From Gloeocapsa sp. PCC 73106 (GTDB lineage: Bacteria; Cyanobacteriota; Cyanobacteriia; Cyanobacteriales; Gloeocapsaceae): a stretch of 64,000 bases of DNA. The stretch spans positions 22,413-86,412 of the forward strand of contig NZ_ALVY01000225.1 in the NCBI RefSeq assembly GCF_000332035.1, read 5' to 3'. The notes beneath the pieces were generated by a model. It worked only from the letters and a program-made list of their open reading frames with translations. It made no database searches and had not been told where the DNA came from. Each line of letters opens with the position of its first letter. Within the stretch, counting starts at the first letter, position 1. This document shows positions 15,166 to 24,784 of this stretch, piece by piece. The position numbers and the translations under genes are program-made.

Positions 15166-15723
15166 ATGAGTTTATTCGATGATGTAAATCGCTTTCTCGA
15201 GGAGAAACTGGACGAGTTTATGAGCAATAATCCTCACTTGGAAGCTCAAGCACTACTGGAACAGTTGAAAGAACAAGAACGAGATACACTTAAATTAATT
15301 ATTAGGTTGGAAGCTCAAGAACAGCAGTTGCAACAAGAGATTCTCTCTTTAGCTGAAGATATCAAAATCTGGCACGCTCGCGTAAAAAAAGCCCAATCTG
15401 CGGGAGAAACTGAACTCTCTCAAAAAGCGGCCGAACGAGAAGCTTCTTTGCTACATCAGGGTAATTTAGTTTGGAGACAAATGGAGGGGGCAAAAAAACA
15501 AATTCTTCAAGCTAAGGAATTGCTGAAGCAAATTGAATTACAAAAGCAACAGATTCAACAAAAGTCTGATAGTTTTACAGCTACTCCTCAGTCTGATTCG
15601 GCGACTCGGGGTTGGAATCAAAGCACTACCTACACTAAAGAGGCTGATCCACTGGAACAAATGTTCGCTAAATGGGAAACGGATCAGGAATTAGAACAAA
15701 TAAAGCGTAATTTGGGACTTTAA
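15166..15723 (+). CDS. TIGR04376 family coiled-coil protein
   Basis: 185 residues. Starts MSLFDDVNRFLEEKLDEFM, then a long charged coiled coil (about residues 25-130, with heptads such as EQLKEQERDTLKLI) and a conserved C-terminal tail DPLEQMFAKWETDQELEQIK. This layout is that of the cyanobacterial TIGR04376 family of unknown role. No signal or membrane helix, so cytoplasmic or peripherally bound. It overlaps nothing but starts 2 bases after the previous gene, so the two are co-transcribed; a hairpin follows the stop. Confidence 0.7.
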   Translation: MSLFDDVNRFLEEKLDEFMSNNPHLEAQALLEQLKEQERDTLKLIIRLEAQEQQLQQEILSLAEDIKIWHARVKKAQSAGETELSQKAAEREASLLHQGNLVWRQMEGAKKQILQAKELLKQIELQKQQIQQKSDSFTATPQSDSATRGWNQSTTYTKEADPLEQMFAKWETDQELEQIKRNLGL

Positions 15724-15738
15724 GTCCAAAAAAAATAA

Positions 15739-15781
15739 GGTGTTCTTATCAGGAAATGGAACACCCTAGATTTAGCTTTTT
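15739..15781. terminator. Hairpin between convergent genes
   Basis: GGTGTTC (15739-15745) pairs perfectly with GAACACC (15759-15765), 13-base loop, followed by a T-rich stretch (TTTAGCTTTTT). Likely the terminator for the TIGR04376 gene, and possibly for the convergent gene at 15787. Confidence 0.6.
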
Positions 15782-15786
15782 CACGG

Positions 15787-15987
15787 TTAACTTAAAGCTG
15801 CATTACTGCGATCGTAGGTTTGACGGAAACTAGAATGGGGTTTACTTTGGATATTGCTCCAGTAATCGCTGTCAGTTACGTCGAGACCAATTTCAGCGGC
15901 AGTCCGATTGAGTAGGGATTGTTGACGGTTTTTGATACTGTGGTGATGACGCATCATTAAAGCTCTAGCTTGGCTTTCGGTAGACAT
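15787..15987 (-). CDS. 66-residue hypothetical protein
   Basis: ATG at 15987 preceded by AGAGGAATTG, a good ribosome binding site; the longer frame (16065) is not needed. Product MSTESQARALMMRHHHSIKNRQQ... is polar and His/Arg-rich, with a conserved-looking tail DVTDSDYWSNIQ and no hydrophobic segment. No family recognised. It faces a convergent coding gene and is itself divergent from the Uma2 gene, 120 bases away. Confidence 0.65.
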   Translation of the reverse strand: MSTESQARALMMRHHHSIKNRQQSLLNRTAAEIGLDVTDSDYWSNIQSKPHSSFRQTYDRSNAALS

Positions 15988-16107
15988 AATCAATTCCTCT
16001 CTGTTTTTTTTATCTCTATTACTATATATAACATAAAATTCTGTATAAGATTTTACCAAATACAAAACTTAATGTTTCTTTTTCCTGACTTAACTAAGGA
16101 GGTAAAA

Positions 16108-16785
16108 ATGCTTAAAAACTACAACCTGCGACAATGTTTACCCTCAGCAGAAGACTTACCAGATTCCGATGATATTCCCGTGGACAACGAATTACAAGAT
16201 TTAATACCTAGTTTGCTCAAAGCGAGCTTAGCCCTAATTTGGTCAGAGCGTCTAGATTGGTTTTTTGGTATAGATATGGGCATATATTATGATCCTGAGA
16301 AACCGCCGATTGTCGCTGATGCTTTTGTCAGTCTCAAAGTGCCAAGAATTATTGACCAGGATTTAAGATACAGTTATGTTCTCTGGGAAGAACAACAAGT
16401 CCCATTGTTGACTATCGAAGTGGTCTCTCAACAGAGAAGAGGTGAATATAGCGTCAAAAAAGCACTCTATGCTCAAATCGGAGTATTATATTACGTGGTG
16501 TACAATCCACAACGTCGTCGTAAATCTTCCCTGGAGGTATATCAATTAATTGGAGGAGAATACCAACGGCTCACTGGACAACCAATAAGGTTAGCGGCAA
16601 TAGAGATAGGAATTGGTGTAGAAATAGGCACTTATCAAGGAATAACCAGAGAATGGTTGTATTGGTACGATGCTCAGGGAAGTCGCTATCTCACCCCCGA
16701 AGAAAGAATCCAACAAGAACAGCAAAAAGCCGCAAGATTAGCCGCCAAATTAAAAAGTCTAGGAATTGATCCTGACTCTATTTGA
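16108..16785 (+). CDS. Uma2 family (DUF820) putative endonuclease
   Basis: 225 residues from ATG 16108, which has AAGGAGG 6-12 bases upstream; the longer frame has no such site. PD-(D/E)XK-like core of the family is visible: PIVADAFVSLKVP (acidic position), a charged VPLLTIEVVSQQRRGEYSVKKALYAQIGVLYY with catalytic E/K positions, and YYVVYNPQRRRK. Uma2 members are abundant multicopy genes in cyanobacteria with unknown targets. C-terminus ends in a charged coiled coil (ERIQQEQQKAARLAAK). Confidence 0.8.
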   Translation: MLKNYNLRQCLPSAEDLPDSDDIPVDNELQDLIPSLLKASLALIWSERLDWFFGIDMGIYYDPEKPPIVADAFVSLKVPRIIDQDLRYSYVLWEEQQVPLLTIEVVSQQRRGEYSVKKALYAQIGVLYYVVYNPQRRRKSSLEVYQLIGGEYQRLTGQPIRLAAIEIGIGVEIGTYQGITREWLYWYDAQGSRYLTPEERIQQEQQKAARLAAKLKSLGIDPDSI

Positions 16786-16842
16786 GCAGACTGCTATCAT
16801 GGAAAGTAAGACTTTGCAATCAATCAAGTTTGGATAGCATCA

Positions 16843-18696
16843 ATGAAATCATTGTCAAAAAAAGTAGCGAACAAAACGAGCAGTAACCAGTGGATATTAG
16901 TTTGGTGCGCCGTAGTGCTACAATCTTTTGTCTTCCTACCTGCTAAAGCTAACGAACAGAATCTAAGCTACAGTCAGTTGATAGAAAAAATTAAAACAGA
17001 ACAGGTGAGTGAAATTCTCTTGGACCCTATTACTAATCGGGCTATAGTAACTCTGAACAATGAAAAACAACCTAGAGAAGTATACTTATTCCAGCAAAAT
17101 AACTCAGAATTGATATCTTTGATGCGCCAAAAAAATCTTGATTTTGGTGTGAGTTCTTCGGTGAGTGATGTTGAACCAGTGCGCGTCATGGGCAATATTT
17201 TCCTCTTATTGCTGTTTTTAGGCGCCTTGGTCATGCTTTTCCGTCGCGCAGCTAACGCTTCAGGTCAAGCGATGAACTTCGGTAAATCTCGCGCACGCTT
17301 TCACATGGAAGCCAAAACAGGAATCACTTTCCAAGACGTCGCAGGAATTGAAGAAGCTAAAGAAGAACTCCAAGAGGTCGTGACTTTTCTCAAACAACCC
17401 GAGAAATTTACCTCTGTGGGGGCAAAAATACCTCGGGGAGTCCTGCTAGTGGGACCACCGGGAACTGGAAAAACCTTAATGGCGAAAGCGATCGCCGGAG
17501 AAGCGGGAGTACCCTTTTTTAGTATCTCTGGTTCTGAATTCGTAGAGATGTTCGTTGGGGTGGGAGCTTCTCGTGTCCGGGACTTGTTCAAAAAAGCCAA
17601 AGAAAATGCCCCCTGTCTGATTTTTATCGATGAAATCGACGCCGTAGGACGTCAAAGAGGTACGGGGATAGGAGGTGGTAACGACGAAAGAGAACAGACA
17701 CTCAATCAACTACTCACAGAAATGGATGGTTTTGAGAGAAACACCGGAATTATCGTCATCGCCGCTACTAACCGTATGGATGTTTTAGATACAGCATTAC
17801 TACGTCCGGGACGTTTTGATCGCAGAATAACCATAGATAACCCCGATTTTAAAGAAAGATTGGCTATTTTGGAAGTTCACGCTCAAAATAAAAAAATAGC
17901 TCCAGAAGTATCCCTAGAAGCGATCGCCCGTCGTACCCCTGGTTTTAGTGGTGCGGATTTAGCGAATCTTCTCAACGAAGCGGCTATTTTTACCGGTCGT
18001 AGACGCAAACTGGAAATTACCATGACGGAAATCAACGACGCCGTAGATCGAGTCATCGCAGGTATGGAGGGAACCCCCCTAGTTGATAGTAAAAGTAAAC
18101 GCCTAATCGCCTACCATGAGTTGGGTCATGCGATAGTAGCCACATTGATGCCAGGACATTATCCTTTAGAAAAAGTCACCCTGATTCCCCGTGGACAAGC
18201 TAAGGGTTTAACTTGGTATACTCCCGACGAGGAAATGTATTTAATGTCTCGATCCCAACTGTTAGCCCAGATTACCTCTACCCTGGGAGGACGCGCCGCA
18301 GAAGAGGTGATTTTCGGTGAAGATGAAGTGACAACGGGAGCAGCTCAAGATATACAACAAGTTACTTCAATAGCAGGACCAATGGTGACTCAGTTCGGGA
18401 TGTCCGATTTAGGCCCGATTTTCTTAGAAGAATCTAAAGAAACCGTTTTCTTAGGTGGTGATTGGGGAAAACGTTCAGAACACTCAGAAGAGATCGCCTC
18501 TCGTATTGACGTTCAAGTACGTTCCATCGTCAAAAATTGCTATAAAAGCGCCAAACAGATTATCACGGAAAATCGCGACTTGATAGATTATTTGGTAGAT
18601 ATCCTCATAGAGAAAGAAACAATTGCGGGTGATGAATTTCGTCGCTTGATCGCTGAGTATCAGGAAAATAAGCCGAAAATATTGACTCTGGGCTAG
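16843..18696 (+). CDS. ftsH: FtsH-type ATP-dependent zinc metalloprotease
   Basis: 617 residues. Two membrane anchors (about residues 17-37 and 117-134), AAA+ module with Walker A GPPGTGKT (204-211), Walker B LIFIDEID (259-266), sensor/arginine fingers in [20 protein letters not shown], and protease motif HELGH (425-429) for zinc. Cyanobacterial FtsH complexes degrade damaged photosystem II D1 protein and regulators at the thylakoid or plasma membrane; which paralogue this is cannot be told. Overlapping operon: the GH38 gene starts 1 base after its stop, unusual company. Confidence 0.95.
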   Translation: MKSLSKKVANKTSSNQWILVWCAVVLQSFVFLPAKANEQNLSYSQLIEKIKTEQVSEILLDPITNRAIVTLNNEKQPREVYLFQQNNSELISLMRQKNLDFGVSSSVSDVEPVRVMGNIFLLLLFLGALVMLFRRAANASGQAMNFGKSRARFHMEAKTGITFQDVAGIEEAKEELQEVVTFLKQPEKFTSVGAKIPRGVLLVGPPGTGKTLMAKAIAGEAGVPFFSISGSEFVEMFVGVGASRVRDLFKKAKENAPCLIFIDEIDAVGRQRGTGIGGGNDEREQTLNQLLTEMDGFERNTGIIVIAATNRMDVLDTALLRPGRFDRRITIDNPDFKERLAILEVHAQNKKIAPEVSLEAIARRTPGFSGADLANLLNEAAIFTGRRRKLEITMTEINDAVDRVIAGMEGTPLVDSKSKRLIAYHELGHAIVATLMPGHYPLEKVTLIPRGQAKGLTWYTPDEEMYLMSRSQLLAQITSTLGGRAAEEVIFGEDEVTTGAAQDIQQVTSIAGPMVTQFGMSDLGPIFLEESKETVFLGGDWGKRSEHSEEIASRIDVQVRSIVKNCYKSAKQIITENRDLIDYLVDILIEKETIAGDEFRRLIAEYQENKPKILTLG

Positions 18697-18697
18697 A

Positions 18698-21600
18698 ATG
18701 GAGCACGTTCCTTTTATAGAGGCAACTGTTGCCCAATTGCGCCAACTGACCCATTTTCCCCTGCAAGAACGCTGGTACGGGTGTAGCCAAGGTAGTAATT
18801 GGCAGATGACTACCCCAAATCCCCAAGGCTATCTAACTTGGTCTTCGGGCGGGAAAGTACAATGGTTTAGCCAAACTCTCACGACACCCACTGAGTTGCA
18901 GGGGTACTCTATGCGTTTGCAGCTAACTTGGTGGGCTCAATCAGCTCAAGTTTATCTCGACGGTAAGTTAGTCAGGGAAGGAGATTTATTCGACTCTTCC
19001 ACTAGATTACTGCTAACAGAGTCAGCAATAGCTGGAGAATCAAGAGCGATCGCCCTGAGGTTAGTCAGTCCCGGACACGACATAGGGGCGCTAATGCAGT
19101 CTCAATGCATCTACGAAAAAGACCAAGATCCGGGTTTTGTGGCGGATCAACTCGCTATTTTGTCTCAATACCTGCAAAAATTCGCCCCCCAAGATCTCCC
19201 CATTTTAGCGAATCATTTGGAGAGAATTAATTGGAGTCTGTCCCCTGAAGATTTTGAAGCCCACTTACAACAAATATGCACCGACTTACTCCCTTTAGGG
19301 ACTGGTTTAAAAGAACATCAAATTAGTTTACTCGGTCACGCTCATCTAGATCTAGCTTGGTTGTGGACCATCACAGAAACCTGGCAAGTCGCTAAAAATA
19401 CATTTGCTTCAGTATTGAGTTTACAACAACGTTTTTCTGAATTAACCTTCGCTCACAGCACCCCCGTAATCTACGAGTGGATCGAGCAGCATCACCCGGA
19501 TTTATTCGCCGCGATCCAACAAAAGATACAACAAGGTAAATGGGAAGTAGTGGGGGGTATGTGGGTTGAACCAGAAGTAAATCTAATAGGGGGAGAATCT
19601 CTCGTGCGTCAACTCCTCTACGGACAACGCTACTGTCAGGAAAAGTTCGGTCGGATCACCCAAATAGCTTGGTTACCCGATAGTTTCGGTTTTCCTCGAC
19701 AACTCCCCCAGATTCTACAACAAGCAGGAATTAATTATTTTGTCACTGGTAAACTGCACTGGAATGATACGACTAAATTTCCCTACGGTTTATTTAACTG
19801 GAGCGCACTCGATGGTAGTTCTGTTGTAGCTTCAATGTTGCCCCAAAACCTCGCCGGAGTGATGGATACTAATCCTCTATCTATGACTAATCATGCTTTT
19901 GCTTGGCGGGAACAAACGGGGTTAACTCATGCTTTTTGGCTTCCCGGTGTGGGGGATCATGGGGGAGGACCAACCCAAGAGATGTTAGAAGTGCTGCAAC
20001 GTTGGTCTCAATCCGCCGTTTTTTGCCCACGTTTGCAGTTTACCACCGCTTTAGATTATCTACAACAGCTACCTCAAGATAATCTACCAGTTTGGGATGA
20101 TGAACTGTATTTAGAATTTCACCGCGGCTGCTACACGACAAAAGGCGATCAGAAAAAACTTAATCGTTATGCTGAAGGGTTGTTGTATGAAGCGGAGATG
20201 TTTGGTGCGATCGCTTCTGTTTTGGGAGAGTCTCAGTATCCTGCTAAACAAATAACTAGCGCTTGGCAAGAAGTACTCTGTAATCAATTCCACGATATTC
20301 TACCAGGAACATCTATCCCGGAAGTTTTTGTCGAAGCTCAACAGCGTTGGACTAGTGCGATCGCTCTAGGAGAAAAGATCTTAAAAGACTCTTTAGATAC
20401 TATCATCGCTCAAATTAACCTACCCCCAGTTCCTTACCCTGGCGCCCAACCCCTGGTTATCTTTAATTCCCTCAACTGGTGCAGGGAAGAGGTAGTCAGT
20501 ATCTCTACTCCTCCCGGTGATTGGGGGATTTGTGACTTAGAAGGAAGGATTTTAGTCACTCAACGCTCTTGTGAGTTGGAATTACTCTTTTTTGCCTCTA
20601 ATGTGCCTAGTGTTGGCTATCGTCTCTTCTGGTTATATCCCCTAGAATCAGAGGTCAAGCCAGTCTTCAGAGAACCCCCCGATTATATTTTAGATAATGG
20701 GCTATTAAGAGTCGTGATTTGTCCCAAAACCGGCGATATACTCAGTATTTTTGACTTAAAAAGCCAACTAGAACTGTTGAAAGCTCCAGCCAATCAACTG
20801 CAAAGCTTCCAAGATCAGGGTCAATACTGGGACGCTTGGAATATTGACCCCAACTACCAAGCCCATTCTCTGGAACTAACGCAATTGCAAGAGATTCAAT
20901 CTCTAGAAACAGGACCACTCCGGTGGCGAGTGCGGGTAGTGCGTCAGATGAGGAAATCTCTCTGGGAACAGGATTATCTTCTGAATCTTAATTCTCCAGT
21001 GTTGCGCATTTTAACCAGAGTTGATTGGCAAGAAACCCATACCCTCGTTAAAGCGGCTTTTCCCCTAGTCTTAGAGAGCGATCGCGTCAGCTATGAAACA
21101 GCCTGCGGCGTAGTTAATCGCCCCACCCAACCTCAAAACCTCGCCGAAGCGGCTAAATGGGAAGTTAGCGCCCTCGACTGGGCTTGTTTAGTTGATTCTC
21201 GTCAAAATTACAGTTTTAGTCTCCTCAGCGACTGCAAACATGGCTATGACAGTCAGCCGAGTCAACTACGTTTAACCCTATTACGCAGCCCTACGTGGCC
21301 CGATCCCCAAGCCGATCGCGGTAAACAGGAGTTTACTTACGCTATTTACCCTCATCCTGGGACTTGGCAACAAGCTGAGGTAACTAGACGAGGGGCTGAG
21401 TTGAATTTGCCTCTCAAGATAGATTATTTACACCCGGTACAAGGGAAAAAAAGACTACCCCCTACTACCAGTTTCCTGCAGTTAGGGGCAGAAAATCTGA
21501 GGTTGATGGCTTTGAAAGGGGGAGAAACTGGAGACTGGATTCTCCGATGCTATGAGTACCAGGGAGAAACAGCAGAGTTAAATTTTCAAAACAATCTAGG

Positions 21601-21727
21601 ACTAGTTATTATTAAACGCGTTAACGTGTTAGAAGAGACAATCAAGATTGAAGCGATCGCCTCGATTCAACCCTGGCAAATCGCCACTTTTAGTCTTCGT
21701 GATCCTCAAAGGGATCGCTCAAACTAG
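18698..21727 (+). CDS. GH38-type alpha-mannosidase
   Basis: 1009 residues, family-length. Zinc site HAHLD (214-218), nucleophile Asp328 in AWLPDSFGF, middle helix and large C-terminal beta-sandwich. Retaining zinc enzyme removing alpha-mannose from oligosaccharides; ER/lysosomal in eukaryotes, cytoplasmic catabolic in bacteria. No signal peptide. The start lies directly after ftsH (one base between stop and ATG), so expression is tied to that gene. Its last 38 bases overlap psbN on the other strand. Confidence 0.9.
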   Translation: MEHVPFIEATVAQLRQLTHFPLQERWYGCSQGSNWQMTTPNPQGYLTWSSGGKVQWFSQTLTTPTELQGYSMRLQLTWWAQSAQVYLDGKLVREGDLFDSSTRLLLTESAIAGESRAIALRLVSPGHDIGALMQSQCIYEKDQDPGFVADQLAILSQYLQKFAPQDLPILANHLERINWSLSPEDFEAHLQQICTDLLPLGTGLKEHQISLLGHAHLDLAWLWTITETWQVAKNTFASVLSLQQRFSELTFAHSTPVIYEWIEQHHPDLFAAIQQKIQQGKWEVVGGMWVEPEVNLIGGESLVRQLLYGQRYCQEKFGRITQIAWLPDSFGFPRQLPQILQQAGINYFVTGKLHWNDTTKFPYGLFNWSALDGSSVVASMLPQNLAGVMDTNPLSMTNHAFAWREQTGLTHAFWLPGVGDHGGGPTQEMLEVLQRWSQSAVFCPRLQFTTALDYLQQLPQDNLPVWDDELYLEFHRGCYTTKGDQKKLNRYAEGLLYEAEMFGAIASVLGESQYPAKQITSAWQEVLCNQFHDILPGTSIPEVFVEAQQRWTSAIALGEKILKDSLDTIIAQINLPPVPYPGAQPLVIFNSLNWCREEVVSISTPPGDWGICDLEGRILVTQRSCELELLFFASNVPSVGYRLFWLYPLESEVKPVFREPPDYILDNGLLRVVICPKTGDILSIFDLKSQLELLKAPANQLQSFQDQGQYWDAWNIDPNYQAHSLELTQLQEIQSLETGPLRWRVRVVRQMRKSLWEQDYLLNLNSPVLRILTRVDWQETHTLVKAAFPLVLESDRVSYETACGVVNRPTQPQNLAEAAKWEVSALDWACLVDSRQNYSFSLLSDCKHGYDSQPSQLRLTLLRSPTWPDPQADRGKQEFTYAIYPHPGTWQQAEVTRRGAELNLPLKIDYLHPVQGKKRLPPTTSFLQLGAENLRLMALKGGETGDWILRCYEYQGETAELNFQNNLGLVIIKRVNVLEETIKIEAIASIQPWQIATFSLRDPQRDRSN

Positions 21728-21821
21728 CAGACGGTGGTCCAAAAGCGGTGTAAATCGCATAACCGGTGATGGCAATTACGACTGCCCCTAGAGTAATGCT
21801 AAGAACTATTGCAGGTTCCAT
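21690..21821 (-). CDS. psbN: Photosystem II assembly protein PsbN
   Basis: Reverse ATG 21821 to TAA 21690-21692, 43 residues, too short for most gene finders. Sequence starts MEPAIVLSITLGAVVIAITG, a single transmembrane helix, then AIYTAFGPPSASLSDPFEDH, the classical PsbN tail. PsbN is not a reaction-centre subunit but is required to assemble the PSII reaction centre and for repair. It is divergent from psbH, the usual arrangement in cyanobacteria and plastids. Its 3' end overlaps the GH38 gene by 38 bases. Confidence 0.95.
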   Translation of the reverse strand: MEPAIVLSITLGAVVIAITGYAIYTAFGPPSASLSDPFEDHED

Positions 21822-21896
21822 AGGTAAAATCTATTATTATTTACTCTTATTCTATAATATTACACAAAGTTAAGAAAACTTAAGTATTGGTGAAAT

Positions 21897-22100
21897 ATGG
21901 CACAGCGCACTCGTTTAGGCGATATCCTTAGACCTTTAAACTCTGAATATGGTAAAGTCGTCCCCGGTTGGGGTACCACTCCCGTCATGGCGGTCTTCAT
22001 GCTATTATTCTTTGTCTTCCTGTTGATTATTCTGCAGCTTTACAACTCTTCTCTCTTACTGGAGAACCTCGACGTAGACTGGTCTAGTCTCAGCCGATAA
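21897..22100 (+). CDS. psbH: Photosystem II protein H
   Basis: 67 residues. N-terminal [20 protein letters not shown] followed by [20 protein letters not shown], one transmembrane helix and the LDVDWSSL tail: all the hallmarks of PsbH, a low-molecular-mass thylakoid subunit that stabilises the QB site and PSII assembly. Divergent from psbN and about 80 bases upstream of tatA, with a strong hairpin between them. Confidence 0.97.
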   Translation: MAQRTRLGDILRPLNSEYGKVVPGWGTTPVMAVFMLLFFVFLLIILQLYNSSLLLENLDVDWSSLSR

Positions 22101-22122
22101 TAGCTATTCTCTTTAGCTAACC

Positions 22123-22148
22123 AGACGGGTTTAGTCTACAACCCGTCT
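22123..22148 (+). terminator. Hairpin between psbH and tatA
   Basis: AGACGGGTT (22123-22131) and AACCCGTCT (22140-22148) form a perfect 9-bp stem with an 8-nt loop. There is no T tract after it, so it may protect the psbH mRNA 3' end or attenuate read-through rather than terminate fully. Confidence 0.55.
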
Positions 22149-22179
22149 CCACTCAACTTAAAATTAAAGGGTATCATCT

Positions 22180-22449
22180 ATGAATATTTTTGGCATCGGT
22201 CTACCGGAAATGGCTTTAATCTTGGTGATCGCTCTTCTAGTTTTTGGTCCCAAGAAGTTACCAGAAATCGGACAAAGTCTGGGTAAAGCGATTCGTGGTT
22301 TTCAAGAAGCTTCTCGAGAATTTGAAACCGAATTTCAAAAAGAAGCCAGACAATTAGAAAATTCGGTCAAAATGAAAGCTCAACTAGAGCCGGAAAATAA
22401 TAAATCAGTCCCCACTGAGGAGTCATCTTCAGAAACGACTAATACTTAA
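22180..22449 (+). CDS. tatA: Sec-independent translocase subunit TatA/TatE
   Basis: 89 residues: short N-terminal helix IFGIGLPEMALILVIALLVF, the diagnostic FGPKKLPEIGQSLGKAIRGF hinge and amphipathic helix, and a disordered acidic tail ending SSSETTNT. This forms the pore of the twin-arginine translocon in thylakoid and plasma membrane. A PstS with an RR signal is encoded nearby (26881), a possible client. Its stop overlaps the convergent response-regulator stop by 4 bases. Confidence 0.93.
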   Translation: MNIFGIGLPEMALILVIALLVFGPKKLPEIGQSLGKAIRGFQEASREFETEFQKEARQLENSVKMKAQLEPENNKSVPTEESSSETTNT

Positions 22450-23150
22450 TCTGGATCTGGGGTAAACTTGTAACCCACTCCCCTAACGGTATGGATTAAA
22501 CAGGGACCTTTGGCTTCTATCTCGATCTTGCGGCGGATTTGTCCTACGTGTACATCAACCACCCTCTTAACACCCACGTAACTGTAGTCCCAAACCTGTT
22601 CAATCAATTCAGTTCGACTCCAGACGCGCTCGGGAAAACGAGCTAAAAAATATAACAAGTTAAATTCAAGATGAGTTAGATTAATTACTTGTTCTGCGAC
22701 TTTCACTTCCCGACGAATCGGATCAATCGTGACACTATCAAATACTAGGACTTCTGTTGTAGATGGCTCTTTAATGGGACGACGTCTTTTTAAAATAGCT
22801 TTGATTCTATATTCTAATTCCTTCAAATCAAAAGGTTTAGTCAAATAATCATCAGCTCCCTTGAGAAATCCTTGATGTTTGTCAGCCAGATTACTCCTGC
22901 TAGTAAGCATTAATATGTAGACATTTGTCCGTCTTTGCATTTCTTCGCAAAGATTATAGCCCAGATAATCGGGAAGATTAACGTCTAAAATCACCAAATC
23001 AGGGATAAAAACGTCAAAAATCTCTAGAGCTGTTTTACCGTCGTGAGCTTGTTTAACTTCATAGTCTCTTAGACTAAAAAAACGACTAATTAAGTTACAA
23101 ATAGCCCAGTCATCATCAACGACTAGGATTTTACCAGAGATCATGTTCAT
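22446..23150 (-). CDS. OmpR/PhoB-family response regulator
   Basis: About 234 residues from ATG 23150 (or 23144; both before GKILVVDDDW); the longer frame gives a spurious hydrophobic lead. Receiver domain with KILVVDDDW, phosphoacceptor Asp in DLVILDVNLPD, KPFDLKELEYRI; winged-helix effector with RREVKVAEQVINLTHLEFNLL and GVKRVVDVHVGQIRRKIE, TVRGVGYKF end. It is not close to RpaA or RpaB in the linker. No kinase gene nearby, so its partner is elsewhere. Confidence 0.85.
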   Translation of the reverse strand: MNMISGKILVVDDDWAICNLISRFFSLRDYEVKQAHDGKTALEIFDVFIPDLVILDVNLPDYLGYNLCEEMQRRTNVYILMLTSRSNLADKHQGFLKGADDYLTKPFDLKELEYRIKAILKRRRPIKEPSTTEVLVFDSVTIDPIRREVKVAEQVINLTHLEFNLLYFLARFPERVWSRTELIEQVWDYSYVGVKRVVDVHVGQIRRKIEIEAKGPCLIHTVRGVGYKFTPDPD

Positions 23151-23380
23151 GCTTACGCAGACTTTTAAACTAATCTTACCAAAAATCAAAGTAGGTAAAT
23201 GAAGGATTAATGAAATAATTGTAACAGTTACCAAATGAGTTTATTATCATCTTCCCTGAGAATAGTAGTGCTAAACTAGCATCAGAACTGTTTAATACCT
23301 TTAGATAAGTTGTTGGTTATGGTTGACTACTTAAAAAAATCGCACAGAGTGGGTTTTCAAAATATCAAAGGAGGTTACTA

Positions 23381-24007
23381 ATGAGCGAACAAAGTCCCTA
23401 TGAACAGCTTGGGGTAGCAGAAAACGCTTCCTTTGAAGAAATTCAAGATGCTAAAAAACGTCTCACCCAAGAACATCAAAACAATCCCAAAACCGTTCAG
23501 AATATCGAAGCCGCCTATGATACTATAATCATGGAGCGCTTGAGAATGCGCCAAGAAGGTAAAATCAAAGTACCCGATCGCATTCGTTTCCCGGAAAAAT
23601 CTTCAGAAATCGTCAATAGCTCCGCTCCCGATACAAGCAATAACTCTTATTCTTGGCTTAAACGGTTATTAGACAACCCCTCGGTCCCAGAAATCCTCTG
23701 GCCTGGCGCAGTATTCTTGATTTTAGCAGTAATCGCAGTTTTCACCAAAGCCGAAACCAGTTCTCCCCTACCCTTGTTGCTTGCTTTTGGTTTTGGAGCT
23801 AATATCTATTTTTTGAATCGTAAAGAAAAATTGTTTTGGCGGGCTTTTTTAATTTCTTTTATCGCTTTATGTGTAGGTTTAGGTGGAGGTTATGCTCTAG
23901 CTAATCTTATGATTACTTCTCAGACAGGCATTATTTTTAATCAAGAACAATTTGCTTCTTTGTTTACTTTTTGTTTGTTTTGGCTGATTAGCAGTTTTAT
24001 TCGCTAA
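23381..24007 (+). CDS. CPP1-like (DUF3353) J-domain-like membrane protein
   Basis: 208 residues. N-terminal J-like domain (SPYEQLGVAENASFEEIQDAK, DAKKRLTQEHQNNPKTVQNIE) but without a canonical HPD; then VPDRIRFPE and four hydrophobic segments (PEILWPGAVFLILAVIAVF, LLLAFGFGANIYFL, FLISFIALCVGLGGGYALA, FASLFTFCLFWLIS). This is the CPP1 family; plant CPP1 is a holdase for protochlorophyllide oxidoreductase. RBS AAAGGAGG precedes ATG by 9 bases. Function in cyanobacteria is inferred. Confidence 0.85.
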   Translation: MSEQSPYEQLGVAENASFEEIQDAKKRLTQEHQNNPKTVQNIEAAYDTIIMERLRMRQEGKIKVPDRIRFPEKSSEIVNSSAPDTSNNSYSWLKRLLDNPSVPEILWPGAVFLILAVIAVFTKAETSSPLPLLLAFGFGANIYFLNRKEKLFWRAFLISFIALCVGLGGGYALANLMITSQTGIIFNQEQFASLFTFCLFWLISSFIR

Positions 24008-24010
24008 ACT

Positions 24011-24706
24011 TTAGGTCATTGCCGGAATTACGGCAGTGATCAACTCCACAGCTTCGCCTAAATTAGAGAGAATATGGTCGGGTTGATATTTTAAAAGCTG
24101 TTCGCGATCGCGTATACCCGAAAGCACCCCAATCACTTTTAACCCATGAGTTTTTGCCGCTACTATATCCGCTTCTGTATCCCCTACCATCCAGGTATCA
24201 GCCACCTGGGGCAATTCATTGAGAGCTTTTGCCATTAGTAGGGATTTGTCCGCCACATCATTACTCTTGATATAGTCATCATTGAGACAGTAAAGGCGAT
24301 CTGCAGCAAAAAAAGAGTGAAGTTGATAGCGCTCAAAAGCCTCGGCTAATTCCCGGGTACGACGCATAGTCATAACCACCAAATCAATATCCATCTCTCG
24401 GATTTTCGTCAAAATCTCCCGAGCACCAGGCTGTATCCGATCGTAGCTTAAATAGGGCATAGTATGAACCGTTTGGCGGCGTAATTGAGCGAAATGGCGA
24501 GCTTGTTCTAAATCTAAGCCTGAAATTGTACCTATTTCTGTTTCAGGAACTCGAGCGCGCTTTAACGTCCAAAAATCAGCCTTCGATAGTTCTTTTACCT
24601 CCTGGTTTGGATTCTTAACCCTAGCTAGGCAGAATTGATAAACTTGGTAGTAGCGTTCCGACACATCCATAATGGGACCGTCAAAATCAGTAATTATTCT
24701 TAGCAT
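24011..24706 (-). CDS. HAD-family hydrolase
   Basis: 231 residues. HAD motif I DFDGPIMD, motif II-like VVMTMRRTREL, motif III/IV MVGDTEADIVAAKTHGLKVIG. The cap domain helix bundle (C1) lies between. Phosphoglycolate-phosphatase-like, so potentially in photorespiration, but motif I is a variant (DFDGPIMD instead of DLDGTLxD) so substrate is unclear. No signal peptide. Convergent with the CPP1-like gene, 3 bases between stops. Confidence 0.8.
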   Translation of the reverse strand: MLRIITDFDGPIMDVSERYYQVYQFCLARVKNPNQEVKELSKADFWTLKRARVPETEIGTISGLDLEQARHFAQLRRQTVHTMPYLSYDRIQPGAREILTKIREMDIDLVVMTMRRTRELAEAFERYQLHSFFAADRLYCLNDDYIKSNDVADKSLLMAKALNELPQVADTWMVGDTEADIVAAKTHGLKVIGVLSGIRDREQLLKYQPDHILSNLGEAVELITAVIPAMT

Positions 24707-24784
24707 TACTCAATAATATCTTAAAATTTATTTACATCATAGCAAATCATGCCTCCCTGGTAAAAATAGAGAGGCAAAATGAGA

